Assembly: GCA_964402685.1 (NCBI GenBank)
Contig: CAYODE010000219.1
Span: 1-5,685, forward strand
Source: Aestuariivita sp964402685
GTDB lineage: Bacteria > Pseudomonadota > Alphaproteobacteria > Rhodobacterales > Rhodobacteraceae
Reading direction: 5' to 3'
DNA: 5,685 nt
Shown: one piece after another, positions 1-5,685 of the stretch
How the letters are laid out: each line of letters begins with the position of its first letter
Position numbering within the stretch: the stretch's first letter is position 1
Made by a program: the position numbers and the translations under genes
The notes under the pieces: model-generated
The model's database searches: none
Seen by the model: only the letters and a program-made list of their open reading frames with translations
What the model was told of the DNA's origin: nothing

Positions 1-878
1 TGAACACGCTGATCGATTTTCGCTATCAGCAGCATTTCTTTGCCAAGAACGGCCAGCCTGGCATGGGCAAGCAGCGCACGGGCAAAGATGGCGCCGACAT
101 CATTTTGCGCGTGCCCGAAGGGACGGAGATCCTGGACGAAGACCAGGAAACTGTTCTCGCGGACCTGACGACCGTCGGCGACGAAGTCGAACTAGCCCGA
201 GGTGGCAATGGCGGGTTCGGTAACCTGCATTTCAAATCGGCGACGAACCAGGCGCCCCGTCGCGCCAATCCGGGTCAGCCGGGAGTAGAACGTACGCTTT
301 GGCTGCGTCTGAAGCTGATTGCGGATGCGGGTCTGCTGGGTTTGCCTAACGCCGGCAAGTCGACCTTTCTGGCTGCAACGTCTAACGCGCGTCCAAAGAT
401 CGCCGATTATCCCTTCACAACGTTGCACCCCAACCTGGGCGTTGTGGGCGTTGATAACGCCGAATTTGTCATAGCCGATATTCCGGGCCTGATCGCTGGG
501 GCGCATGAGGGCAGGGGAATTGGGGATCGGTTCCTGGGCCATGTCGAGCGTTGCTCGGTCCTATTGCACCTTGTCGACGGCACATCTGAGACGATTGCCG
601 AGGATTACCAGACCATCATCGGCGAGTTGGAAGCCTATGGTGGCCACCTGGCTGAAAAACCCCGGATCACTGCCTTGAACAAGATCGATGCGCTGGATGA
701 TGACGAACGGGCCGCGGCCCGCGCGGAGTTGGAACAGGCCTCTGGCGGTCCTGTGATGATGATGTCGGGCGTGTCCAAAGAAGGCGTGACAGAGGTCTTG
801 CGTGCCCTGCGTGAGGATATCAAGGAAGACCGCCTGCGCCTGACTGCAAGCGAGGAGCCGGAACCGTGGCGACCCTAA
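1..878 (+). CDS. obgE: Obg-family GTPase (ObgE/CgtA), 5' end missing
   Basis: Obg is an essential GTP-binding protein that associates with the 50S ribosomal subunit and acts in ribosome assembly and stringent-type growth control. The reading frame is open from the first base (first full codon at base 3), so the gene enters from the left. 291 codons are visible. By comparison with the usual length of about 345 residues, roughly the first 53, including the glycine-rich start of the Obg fold, lie outside the window. Visible in order: the rest of the Obg domain (GKQRTGKDGADI, RGGNGGFGN), then the G domain with G1 GLPNAGKST (bases 339-365), the switch region YPFTTLHPNLG, G3 DIPGLI, G4 NKID and G5-like SGVSKEG. 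The protein ends shortly after the G domain, as in many alphaproteobacteria that lack a long C-terminal extension. The ATG at 63 is internal, not the start. The gene overlaps proB by 13 nt, indicating co-transcription. Confidence 0.97.
   Translation, partial: NTLIDFRYQQHFFAKNGQPGMGKQRTGKDGADIILRVPEGTEILDEDQETVLADLTTVGDEVELARGGNGGFGNLHFKSATNQAPRRANPGQPGVERTLWLRLKLIADAGLLGLPNAGKSTFLAATSNARPKIADYPFTTLHPNLGVVGVDNAEFVIADIPGLIAGAHEGRGIGDRFLGHVERCSVLLHLVDGTSETIAEDYQTIIGELEAYGGHLAEKPRITALNKIDALDDDERAAARAELEQASGGPVMMMSGVSKEGVTEVLRALREDIKEDRLRLTASEEPEPWRP
852..857 (+). promoter_or_regulatory. Ribosome binding site for proB inside obgE
   Basis: GAGGAG lies 8 nt before the GTG at 866, within the last codons of obgE. 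It supports the GTG as the true proB start and implies that proB translation begins before ribosomes leave obgE. Confidence 0.75.
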
Positions 879-1972
879 GCGACGCAAAACGCGTCGTGGT
901 CAAAATCGGCTCGGCCCTCCTGGTCGACCGAAAAACCGGCGCGCTGAAAGAAGAGTGGTTGAAATCGCTGGCAAAGGATGTGGCGGCGATCAAAGCGCGT
1001 GGTGCGGACGTCATTCTGGTCTCGTCAGGTTCCATCGCACTCGGACGGGGTGTTCTGTGCCTCGGCACGCAAGATCTGGCGCTGGAACAGTCCCAAGCTG
1101 CAGCTGCCGTCGGTCAAATCCGATTGGCGCGCGCTTATGAGGACGCTTTGGCGCCTCATGGCCTTCTGACTGCTCAGGTCCTCGTCACACTTGAAGACAG
1201 CCGCGACCGCCGCCGCTATTTGAACTCCCGCGCCACGATGGAAACTCTTTTAGGTCTGGGCGCCATCCCGATCGTGAACGAAAATGACACAGTCGCCACA
1301 GACGAGATCCGCTACGGTGACAATGATCGCCTCGCCGCTCAGGTCGCCGTGACAGTCGGCGCAGACCAACTTATCCTCCTGTCGGATGTCGATGGGTTTT
1401 ACTCGGCAAATCCGGTAGTGAACCCGTCCGCCCACCGTTTTGACGTTATCGACGACATCACCGCTGAGATCGAAGAGATGGCAGGGGATGCGGGTTCTGG
1501 GTTGTCAAAAGGTGGCATGAAGACCAAGCTCATGGCCGCCAAGACCGCCATCGCAGCGGGGTGCGCCATGGCCATTACTGAAGGGTCGCGGAACAATCCG
1601 TTGAAAGCTCTGCAGGATGGCGCGCCCGCAACCTGGTTCACTCCACAACTGGATCCGCAAGCAGCCCGCAAACGCTGGATTGCGGCAATGAAACCGGCTG
1701 GAGAGATTATCGTCGACGCCGGTGCAGCGCGAGCGTTGAAATCGGGGAAGAGCCTATTGCCTGCAGGCATTCGCGCAGTAACGGGTACCTTTGGCCGCGG
1801 CGATCCGGTTGCAATTCTGGACCCCGACAACCACAAATTGGGGCAAGGCTTATCCCGCTACACTGCGTCCGAGGCGCACGCAATCAAGGGGTGTCAATCG
1901 GCGGATATCGAGGGCATTCTGGGCTACCCGGGACGCGCCGCTTTGATCCACCGCGATGATATGGCACTCTGA
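866..1972 (+). CDS. proB: Glutamate 5-kinase (ProB) with C-terminal PUA domain
   Basis: ProB phosphorylates L-glutamate with ATP to gamma-glutamyl phosphate, the first and usually feedback-controlled step of proline synthesis in the cytoplasm. The 368-residue product matches the usual length of about 367. Residues 9-260 form the amino-acid kinase domain: VVVKIGSALL near residue 10 with Lys13 for phosphate contact, SSGS (53-56), NEND (138-141), GDND (151-154), LSDVDG (172-177) and KGGMKTK (215-221). Residues from about 278 to the end form a PUA domain (LLPAGIRAVTGTFGRGD), typical of the long bacterial form. The GTG start is chosen because it has a good upstream GAGGAG and places VVVKIG at the expected distance from the N-terminus. 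It overlaps the obgE 3' end by 13 nt and is followed 65 nt later by proA, so the three are probably one unit. Confidence 0.97.
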   Translation: MATLSDAKRVVVKIGSALLVDRKTGALKEEWLKSLAKDVAAIKARGADVILVSSGSIALGRGVLCLGTQDLALEQSQAAAAVGQIRLARAYEDALAPHGLLTAQVLVTLEDSRDRRRYLNSRATMETLLGLGAIPIVNENDTVATDEIRYGDNDRLAAQVAVTVGADQLILLSDVDGFYSANPVVNPSAHRFDVIDDITAEIEEMAGDAGSGLSKGGMKTKLMAAKTAIAAGCAMAITEGSRNNPLKALQDGAPATWFTPQLDPQAARKRWIAAMKPAGEIIVDAGAARALKSGKSLLPAGIRAVTGTFGRGDPVAILDPDNHKLGQGLSRYTASEAHAIKGCQSADIEGILGYPGRAALIHRDDMAL

Positions 1973-2002
1973 CCCTCACGTTTCTTTCAAACCCCGGCAC
2001 GC

Positions 2003-2017
2003 ATGAAAGCGTTTCAT
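2003..2017 (+). repeat. Perfect palindrome ATGAAA-GCG-TTTCAT between proB and proA
   Basis: A 6-bp perfect inverted repeat around a 3-bp centre sits in the 65-nt proB-proA gap and ends 7 nt before the proA ribosome binding site. As RNA it could form a short hairpin; as DNA the TGAAA/TTTCA arms around a CG-containing centre recall LacI-family operators, although those usually have an even centre. The upstream CTTTCA at 1984-1989 can also pair with TGAAAG at 2004-2009, giving an alternative, mutually exclusive hairpin. The sequence structure is observed; any function is inferred and uncertain. Confidence 0.4.
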
Positions 2018-2024
2018 AGGCTCC

Positions 2025-2029
2025 AAGGA
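2025..2029 (+). promoter_or_regulatory. Ribosome binding site for proA
   Basis: AAGGA is placed 8 nt before the ATG at 2038 and supports that start. Confidence 0.7.
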
Positions 2030-2037
2030 CCACGACC

Positions 2038-3306
2038 ATGAAAGATCTCGACAACATTCCCAGCCTGATGGCCGATATCGGAGCCCGTGCGCGTGAGGCG
2101 TCCCATGCATTGGCTTTTGCAACTGCAGAGCGCAAACACGCCGCCCTCAACGCGGCCGCGGACGCGGTCTGGGAGGCGCGCGCCACGATCATCGAGGCGA
2201 ATAAGGAAGACCTGGTTTTCGGCCGCGATAAGGGTTTGTCGGCTGCCATGATGGACCGCTTGATGCTGGATGAGACACGCATCAAAGGGATCGTCGATGG
2301 GCTGCGCGCTGTTGCGGAGCAAACCGACCCTGTAGGCGAAATCATTGGAGAGTGGGATCAACCTAGTGGTCTGCATATCCAGCGTGTGCGCACGCCTTTG
2401 GGCGTCGTTGGCGTGATCTATGAAAGCCGGCCGAACGTGACAGCGGATGCAGGCGCGCTGTGCCTGAAAGCAGGGAACGCGGTCATCTTGCGCGGTGGTT
2501 CAGAGAGTTTCCATTCTTCGCGCGCGATCCATGCCTGTCTTGTTGAGGGATTGAAAGCGGCCCATCTGCCCGAAGACGCCATTCAGCTGGTGCCAACCCG
2601 TGACCGGGCGGCTGTCTCAGAGATGCTCACCATGACCGATCATATCGACGTCATCGTTCCCCGGGGCGGCAAGGGCCTTGTGGGCCTGGTGCAACGCGAC
2701 GCCCGCGTGCCAGTTTTTGCCCATCTTGAGGGCATTGTTCATATCTATTTAGACAAGGCGACCGATCCTGAAAAAGCGCTCAAGGTCGTTCTCAATGCTA
2801 AAACCCGCCGCACTGGTATCTGCGGTGCCGCGGAATGTCTGCTGATCCACAAGGACATCGTTCCGACTATTGGGCAGGGCGTTGTCCGCGCTTTGATGGA
2901 TGCAGGCGTGCGAGTTCACGCCGATGGAGCTTTGCACGACCAGATCCAAGGAACCGAAGCAGCGACGGACGATGATTGGGGACGCGAATACCTCGACATG
3001 GACATTGCCGCCCGTATTGTCGTGGATATCGACGAGGCAATTGGCCATATCCGACAGTTTGGATCCAACCACACCGACTGCATTCTCACCGAAGACGAAG
3101 CCGCCAAGAACCGCTTCTTCGAACGGTTGGACAGCGCTATTCTCATGCACAATGCCTCCACTCAATTCGCCGATGGTGGGGAATTCGGCATGGGTGCAGA
3201 GATTGGTATCGCTACGGGTAAGATGCATGCGCGCGGACCGGTTGGCGCCACGCAGCTGACCAGTTTCAAATACTTGGTCTCTGGCGATGGAACGACACGG
3301 AGTTAA
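2038..3306 (+). CDS. proA: Glutamate-5-semialdehyde dehydrogenase (gamma-glutamyl phosphate reductase, ProA)
   Basis: ProA reduces gamma-glutamyl phosphate with NADPH to glutamate-5-semialdehyde, which cyclises to pyrroline-5-carboxylate, the direct precursor of proline. The protein has 422 residues, normal for the family, and the aldehyde-dehydrogenase superfamily fold throughout. Recognisable blocks are PLGVVGVIYESRPNVTADAG (120-139), LRGGSES (151-157), VPRGGKGLV (208-216), the catalytic cysteine Cys262 in RTGICGAAE, and GEFGMGAEIGIATGKMHARG (381-400) near the C-terminus. The ATG start has an AAGGA 8 nt upstream. One oddity is Val234 in EGIVHIY, where E. coli and Thermotoga ProA have cysteine before the histidine (xCH); this is not the catalytic cysteine. 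ProB usually works with ProA because the phosphate intermediate is labile, consistent with adjacency. The stop codon overlaps that of convergent chpT. Confidence 0.97.
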   Translation: MKDLDNIPSLMADIGARAREASHALAFATAERKHAALNAAADAVWEARATIIEANKEDLVFGRDKGLSAAMMDRLMLDETRIKGIVDGLRAVAEQTDPVGEIIGEWDQPSGLHIQRVRTPLGVVGVIYESRPNVTADAGALCLKAGNAVILRGGSESFHSSRAIHACLVEGLKAAHLPEDAIQLVPTRDRAAVSEMLTMTDHIDVIVPRGGKGLVGLVQRDARVPVFAHLEGIVHIYLDKATDPEKALKVVLNAKTRRTGICGAAECLLIHKDIVPTIGQGVVRALMDAGVRVHADGALHDQIQGTEAATDDDWGREYLDMDIAARIVVDIDEAIGHIRQFGSNHTDCILTEDEAAKNRFFERLDSAILMHNASTQFADGGEFGMGAEIGIATGKMHARGPVGATQLTSFKYLVSGDGTTRS

Positions 3307-3941
3307 AACTGGATAGAAATAACTTCGGACCGGATGGTCACACGCAAGTCCGCACCCATTTCAGACGCCACATCGCGCAGTAATCCGAATTGAACGGTTG
3401 CGGGGCTTAGCGCGTCAAATACGGTACCATAGATCAAATGATGCCAGACCGCGTCCGTTGTTTGCAGCCGGTTTGATCGGCCAAGGATCGTCCAGGTATC
3501 TCCGTCGCGGGACATTGCAATCTCACCCCCGAACGGCAAGGCACGCTCAAGGCATAGAACCGTCAGAAGCAACGCGCGCACCCGCTCGCGCGCAATGGCC
3601 CCGTGTGCATCAAGGGTGATCTTCACTCGCCCGCCTGCTTCGAAGCCGCTCAAAATCTCCGCAATCTCGGCAGCGGATTGAGGTGACGCATCTGCAACCC
3701 CGAAGGCTAATCGAAAGAACTTGATCCGGGCCGTTGCCTGCGCGACGCTTTCTGAGATCAAGTCCAGTTCCGGTCCTGACGCGACCCCAGATAGGGCCAA
3801 TAGCTCCAAACCGTTGGTGATCGCTCCGATTGGGCTGATCAAGTCGTGACAGATGCGCGATCCTATGAGAGAGGAAAGCGAACGCGGCTGACTAGGCTGG
3901 TTTTCGTCAAGTGGTAACGTGCTCAAGGGGGCGACCTGCAA
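3303..3941 (-). CDS. chpT: ChpT-type histidine phosphotransferase
   Basis: ChpT transfers phosphate from the hybrid kinase CckA to the response regulators CtrA and CpdR. In Caulobacter this drives the cell cycle; in Rhodobacteraceae the same relay controls motility and, in Rhodobacter capsulatus, gene transfer agent release. The protein has up to 212 residues. Its N-terminal helix carries SRICHDLISPIGAITNGLEL, with His32 as the presumed phosphorylated residue. FFRLAFG (75-81) in the second helix is also typical. The C-terminal half is a degenerate GHKL-like domain (LTVLCLERALPFGGEIAMS; GLLRDVASEMGADL) without the ATP-binding glycine motifs. No ATG or GTG is available before His32; only TTG codons at 3941 and 3926 can start it. 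The 3926 TTG has a weak AGGT 7 nt upstream. An in-frame TGA lies 18 nt before the 3941 TTG. The end is firm; the start is uncertain. Confidence 0.9.
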   Translation of the reverse strand: MQVAPLSTLPLDENQPSQPRSLSSLIGSRICHDLISPIGAITNGLELLALSGVASGPELDLISESVAQATARIKFFRLAFGVADASPQSAAEIAEILSGFEAGGRVKITLDAHGAIARERVRALLLTVLCLERALPFGGEIAMSRDGDTWTILGRSNRLQTTDAVWHHLIYGTVFDALSPATVQFGLLRDVASEMGADLRVTIRSEVISIQF

Positions 3942-3946
3942 GAGAG

Positions 3947-4129
3947 ATGGACGACATCAATTCGATCTTCACGCCGGGCATGAAGGTGCGGCATCCTGAA
4001 CAACCCGAGTGGGGCGTGGGTCAGGTTCAATCCAACATCGGTGGTCGGATCACTGTGAATTTCCCGGATGAAGGCAAAGTGGTCATCGACGGCTCCCGCG
4101 TATCTCTCATGCCCGTCTTTGATCGTTGA
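3947..4129 (+). CDS. DUF3553 small protein, Tudor/KOW-like
   Basis: This 60-residue protein belongs by sequence to the DUF3553 family, common in Rhodobacterales and without an assigned function that I know of. From residue 9 almost to the end it reads as one small beta-barrel domain: TPGMKVRHPE, then WGVGQVQSNIGG, RITVNFPDEGKVVI, and a closing DGSRVSLMPV. That layout (G-x-x-V-x-H-P, W/F-G-x-G-x-V, V-x-F-x-x-x-G-x-K/V) is like the C-terminal Tudor-like domain of UvrD/PcrA, which contacts RNA polymerase, so a nucleic-acid or polymerase contact is plausible but inferred. ATG 3947 is chosen because the conserved part begins just after it; the upstream GTG at 3911 would add 12 unrelated residues lying inside chpT. 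No strong ribosome binding site is seen: AGAGAG abuts the ATG and AAGGGGG (3925-3931) is 15 nt away. There is no signal peptide or membrane segment. Confidence 0.85.
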   Translation: MDDINSIFTPGMKVRHPEQPEWGVGQVQSNIGGRITVNFPDEGKVVIDGSRVSLMPVFDR

Positions 4130-4192
4130 ACATGGTTGATGAAAGGTTAACGCGCTTTGGTTGCGTTGCACTGTCTGTTTAGGCTATCAGCG

Positions 4193-4212
4193 CGGAACTC
4201 TGATCTGTTCCG
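4193..4212 (+). repeat. Inverted repeat CGGAAC-N8-GTTCCG in the olsB leader
   Basis: Two perfect 6-bp arms (4193-4198 and 4207-4212) are separated by 8 bp, 20 nt before the olsB ATG in the 103-nt gap after the DUF3553 gene. It could be an operator or a leader hairpin. No run of T follows, so it is not a normal intrinsic terminator. The structure is observed and the role is unknown. Confidence 0.35.
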
Positions 4213-4232
4213 ACCAAGGCGCCTGGCAATCG

Positions 4233-4994
4233 ATGCCCGATCAAAGCCCTCTTTTTACTGTCAAAGTCGCCGAGACTGATGACGAGCTGCACGCAGCCCA
4301 AGGATTGCGCTATGACGTGTTCGTTCGAGAATTGGGCGGGGGCGGCCCCATGGTCGATCACGCGGCAGGGCTAGAACGTGATCGGTTCGATCCGTACTTC
4401 GATCACATGATCGCCATCGATGATGCGACAGGGCAAGTTGTCGGCGTGTATCGTTTGCTGCGCTCTGAACGCGCGGCAGAAGCTGGACAGTTCTATTCTG
4501 AAAACGAATACGATTTGACGCCGCTACGCCAAAGCGGGCGCCGGTTGCTTGAGTTGGGGCGCTCGTGTTTGCACAGGGATTATCGCGGTGGAACCGCGAT
4601 GTACCACCTCTGGACGGGGCTGGCAGCCTACGTAGTAAAATACGAGATCGATGTGCTGTTTGGTGTCGCAAGCTTTCACGGAACCGATGTTCAGGCGCTT
4701 GCGCAACCGCTGTCTCTGCTACACCACAGCCACCTTGCCCCGCCGGATCTGCGCCCCATGGCTCAGTCAGATAGCGCGCAGGATATGAATCTTGTGGACC
4801 CCTCCCAGATTGACAGACGCAAGGCCATGCTACGGGTGCCCGCGCTCATCAAAGCTTATCTGCGCTTGGGCGGATTTGTCGGGCAGGGGGCCTGGATTGA
4901 TCATGCATTCAACACGACCGATGTATGCCTTGTGCTGGATACCGCGCGGATGAACGATCGCCAGCGCAACCTCTATACGCGAGGAAACGCATGA
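4233..4994 (+). CDS. olsB: L-ornithine N(alpha)-acyltransferase (OlsB), GNAT fold
   Basis: OlsB attaches a 3-hydroxy fatty acyl group from acyl-carrier protein to the alpha-amino group of ornithine, giving lyso-ornithine lipid, the first step of ornithine lipid synthesis. The 253-residue product has the family signature: LRYDVFVRELGGGGPMVDH (25-43), ERDRFDPYFDHMI (48-60), VVGVYRLLR (69-77), FYSENEYDLTPL (87-98) and the GNAT core LLELGRSCLHRDYRGG (105-120), followed by FGVASFHGTD (143-152), LIKAYLRLGG (205-214) and DHAFNTTDVCLVLD (223-236). ATG 4233 is chosen because homologues start about 10 residues before the first conserved strand; a TTG at 4161 would add 24 residues of poor, cysteine-rich sequence. 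The ribosome binding site is weak (AAGG at 4216-4219, 13 nt away). The TGA stop overlaps the olsA ATG, so the two proteins are translationally coupled. Confidence 0.94.
   Translation: MPDQSPLFTVKVAETDDELHAAQGLRYDVFVRELGGGGPMVDHAAGLERDRFDPYFDHMIAIDDATGQVVGVYRLLRSERAAEAGQFYSENEYDLTPLRQSGRRLLELGRSCLHRDYRGGTAMYHLWTGLAAYVVKYEIDVLFGVASFHGTDVQALAQPLSLLHHSHLAPPDLRPMAQSDSAQDMNLVDPSQIDRRKAMLRVPALIKAYLRLGGFVGQGAWIDHAFNTTDVCLVLDTARMNDRQRNLYTRGNA
4981..4985 (+). promoter_or_regulatory. Ribosome binding site for olsA
   Basis: GAGGA lies 5 nt before the ATG at 4991, inside the last codons of olsB. With the ATGA overlap it fixes the olsA start. Confidence 0.75.
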
Positions 4995-5685
4995 GCCAGA
5001 CGTGGGACAGCGACAGTGCGCCAGACCCAGTGCATATCTCGCCCATAGGATGGATCCGCGTAATACTCAGGGGCGCTGTGTTGGCGACGCTCGTCTTTGG
5101 ATGCCTCCTCATCTTGCTTCTGGTTCGCCTCTTGGAGCGCCCGGTGTTTGGGCTTCACCGCCCAGTCACTCCGCATATCACCCAGTTCGTCTGCCGCAAC
5201 GCGTTCCGAGTTCTGGGCATGCGGTTTACGTCGCATGGCGATCTGATGACCGCACACGGAGCCGTAGTAGCCAACCATTCCAGTTGGCTGGACATTTTCG
5301 CTTTGAACGCACGCAAGCGCATCTATTTTGTTTCGAAATCCGAAGTCGCACGTTGGCCTGGCATTGGTTGGCTCGCCCGGGCGACCGGCACGGTTTTCAT
5401 CGAACGCAACCCAAAGAAGGCGCGCGAGCAAACCGAAATGTTTGAAGCTCGCCTTTTGGCCGGGCACAAGTTGCTGTTTTTCCCGGAAGGCACGTCCACC
5501 GACGGGCTTCGTGTTTTGCCGTTCAAAACCACGCTCTTTGCAGCCTTTTTCAATGATCATCTACGTCCGCATATGCACATTCAACCGGTTGCAGTCATCT
5601 ACCGGGCGCCGCGGGGGGAACCTGCACGCTATTACGGCTGGTGGGGGGAGATGGAGTTTGGTCCCCATTTGCTCAAAACTCTGGC
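4991..5685 (+). CDS. olsA: Lyso-ornithine lipid O-acyltransferase (OlsA, PlsC-like), 3' end missing
   Basis: OlsA adds the second fatty acid in ester linkage to the 3-hydroxyl group of lyso-ornithine lipid, completing the ornithine lipid at the inner membrane; some OlsA/PlsC enzymes also acylate lysophosphatidic acid. The frame is open from ATG 4991 to the window edge, giving 231 complete codons. Residues about 22-47 (IRVILRGAVLATLVFGCLL and on) form one hydrophobic membrane segment. The PlsC/LPLAT motifs follow: NHSSWLD (95-101), the NHx4D catalytic block with His96 and Asp101; SKSEVARWPGIGWLARATG (115-133) leading to FIER (136-139); FFPEGTSTDG (163-172); and IQPVAVIY (197-204). The usual length is about 270-300 residues, so the remaining C-terminal part lies beyond the window. 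The ATGA overlap with olsB and GAGGA 5 nt upstream decide the start. Confidence 0.93.
   Translation, partial: MSQTWDSDSAPDPVHISPIGWIRVILRGAVLATLVFGCLLILLLVRLLERPVFGLHRPVTPHITQFVCRNAFRVLGMRFTSHGDLMTAHGAVVANHSSWLDIFALNARKRIYFVSKSEVARWPGIGWLARATGTVFIERNPKKAREQTEMFEARLLAGHKLLFFPEGTSTDGLRVLPFKTTLFAAFFNDHLRPHMHIQPVAVIYRAPRGEPARYYGWWGEMEFGPHLLKTL

Noticed and set aside
2749..3228. 159-codon open frame on the minus strand inside proA
   Set aside because: Fully antisense to the conserved proA C-terminal half, including the catalytic cysteine region; no family resemblance.
4147..4162. TTAA at 4147-4150 as a CtrA box near the CtrA-pathway gene chpT
   Set aside because: The CtrA consensus needs a second TTAA after 7 bp; here the bases after the spacer are TGGT. 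Only a half-site is present.
4149..4167. Inverted repeat AACGC-N9-GCGTT after the DUF3553 gene as a terminator
   Set aside because: The stem is only 5 bp with a 9-nt loop and no T-run follows, so it is too weak for an intrinsic terminator.
4171..4190. Two CTGTC/CTATCA-like repeats upstream of olsB resembling a Pho box
   Set aside because: CTGTCTG (4171) and CTATCAG (4184) each match the 7-bp half-site at only 5 positions, and they start 13 bp apart instead of the usual 11, so PhoB binding is not supported.
4161..4190. Possible olsB promoter TTGCGT-18 bp-TATCAG
   Set aside because: Only 3 of 6 and 4 of 6 matches with an 18-bp spacer; such matches arise by chance, so I do not list it as a feature, though a promoter in this gap is likely.
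4161..4232. Longer OlsB starting at TTG 4161
   Set aside because: The extra 24 residues do not resemble the OlsB N-terminus, and the region holds the inverted repeat and looks like a leader.
5002..5445. 147-codon plus-strand open frame overlapping olsA
   Set aside because: It is out of frame with olsA, whose frame carries NHSSWLD, FIER and FPEGTS motifs; this frame shows none.
4973..5560. 195-codon open frame on the minus strand opposite olsA
   Set aside because: It is antisense to clear PlsC motifs, has no recognisable domain, and its composition fits a shadow of the real gene.

Overview
The window looks like chromosomal core sequence from an alphaproteobacterium, most likely of the Rhodobacteraceae/Roseobacter group. 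Three things point there: the obgE-proB-proA order, a ChpT-type histidine phosphotransferase (a family restricted to alphaproteobacteria) beside a DUF3553 gene, and an olsB-olsA pair whose OlsB resembles the Rhodobacter type. The DNA is moderately GC-rich and densely coded. I see no insertion sequence, prophage, CRISPR array, tRNA or rRNA.

Layout: (1) Bases 1-3306, plus strand, carry a tight run: the 3' part of obgE (GTPase), then proB (glutamate 5-kinase, GTG start, overlapping obgE by 13 nt), then, after a 65-nt gap containing a small perfect palindrome, proA (glutamate-5-semialdehyde dehydrogenase). ProB and ProA perform the first two steps of proline synthesis from glutamate. (2) Bases 3303-3941, minus strand, encode ChpT, the phosphotransferase that passes phosphate from CckA to CtrA/CpdR. 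It converges on proA, and the two stop codons share a single TTAA. (3) Bases 3947-4129, plus strand, encode a 60-residue DUF3553 protein that starts only 5 nt from the first possible chpT start. (4) Bases 4233-5685, plus strand, hold olsB and olsA joined by an ATGA stop/start overlap. They encode the two acyltransferases that make ornithine lipids. olsA runs off the window end.

How the genes relate: obgE-proB-proA is probably one transcription unit, and olsBA is certainly arranged as a translationally coupled pair. ProB/ProA and OlsB both touch glutamate/ornithine metabolism, but the genes between them make a shared operon unlikely. The most interesting points are the chpT/DUF3553 divergent junction with almost no intergenic DNA, the obligate TTG start of chpT, and the resemblance of the DUF3553 protein to the C-terminal Tudor-like domain of UvrD/PcrA helicases. 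Two small palindromes, ahead of proA and olsB, may be regulatory. I found no convincing undescribed system; most of the window is recognisable housekeeping sequence.
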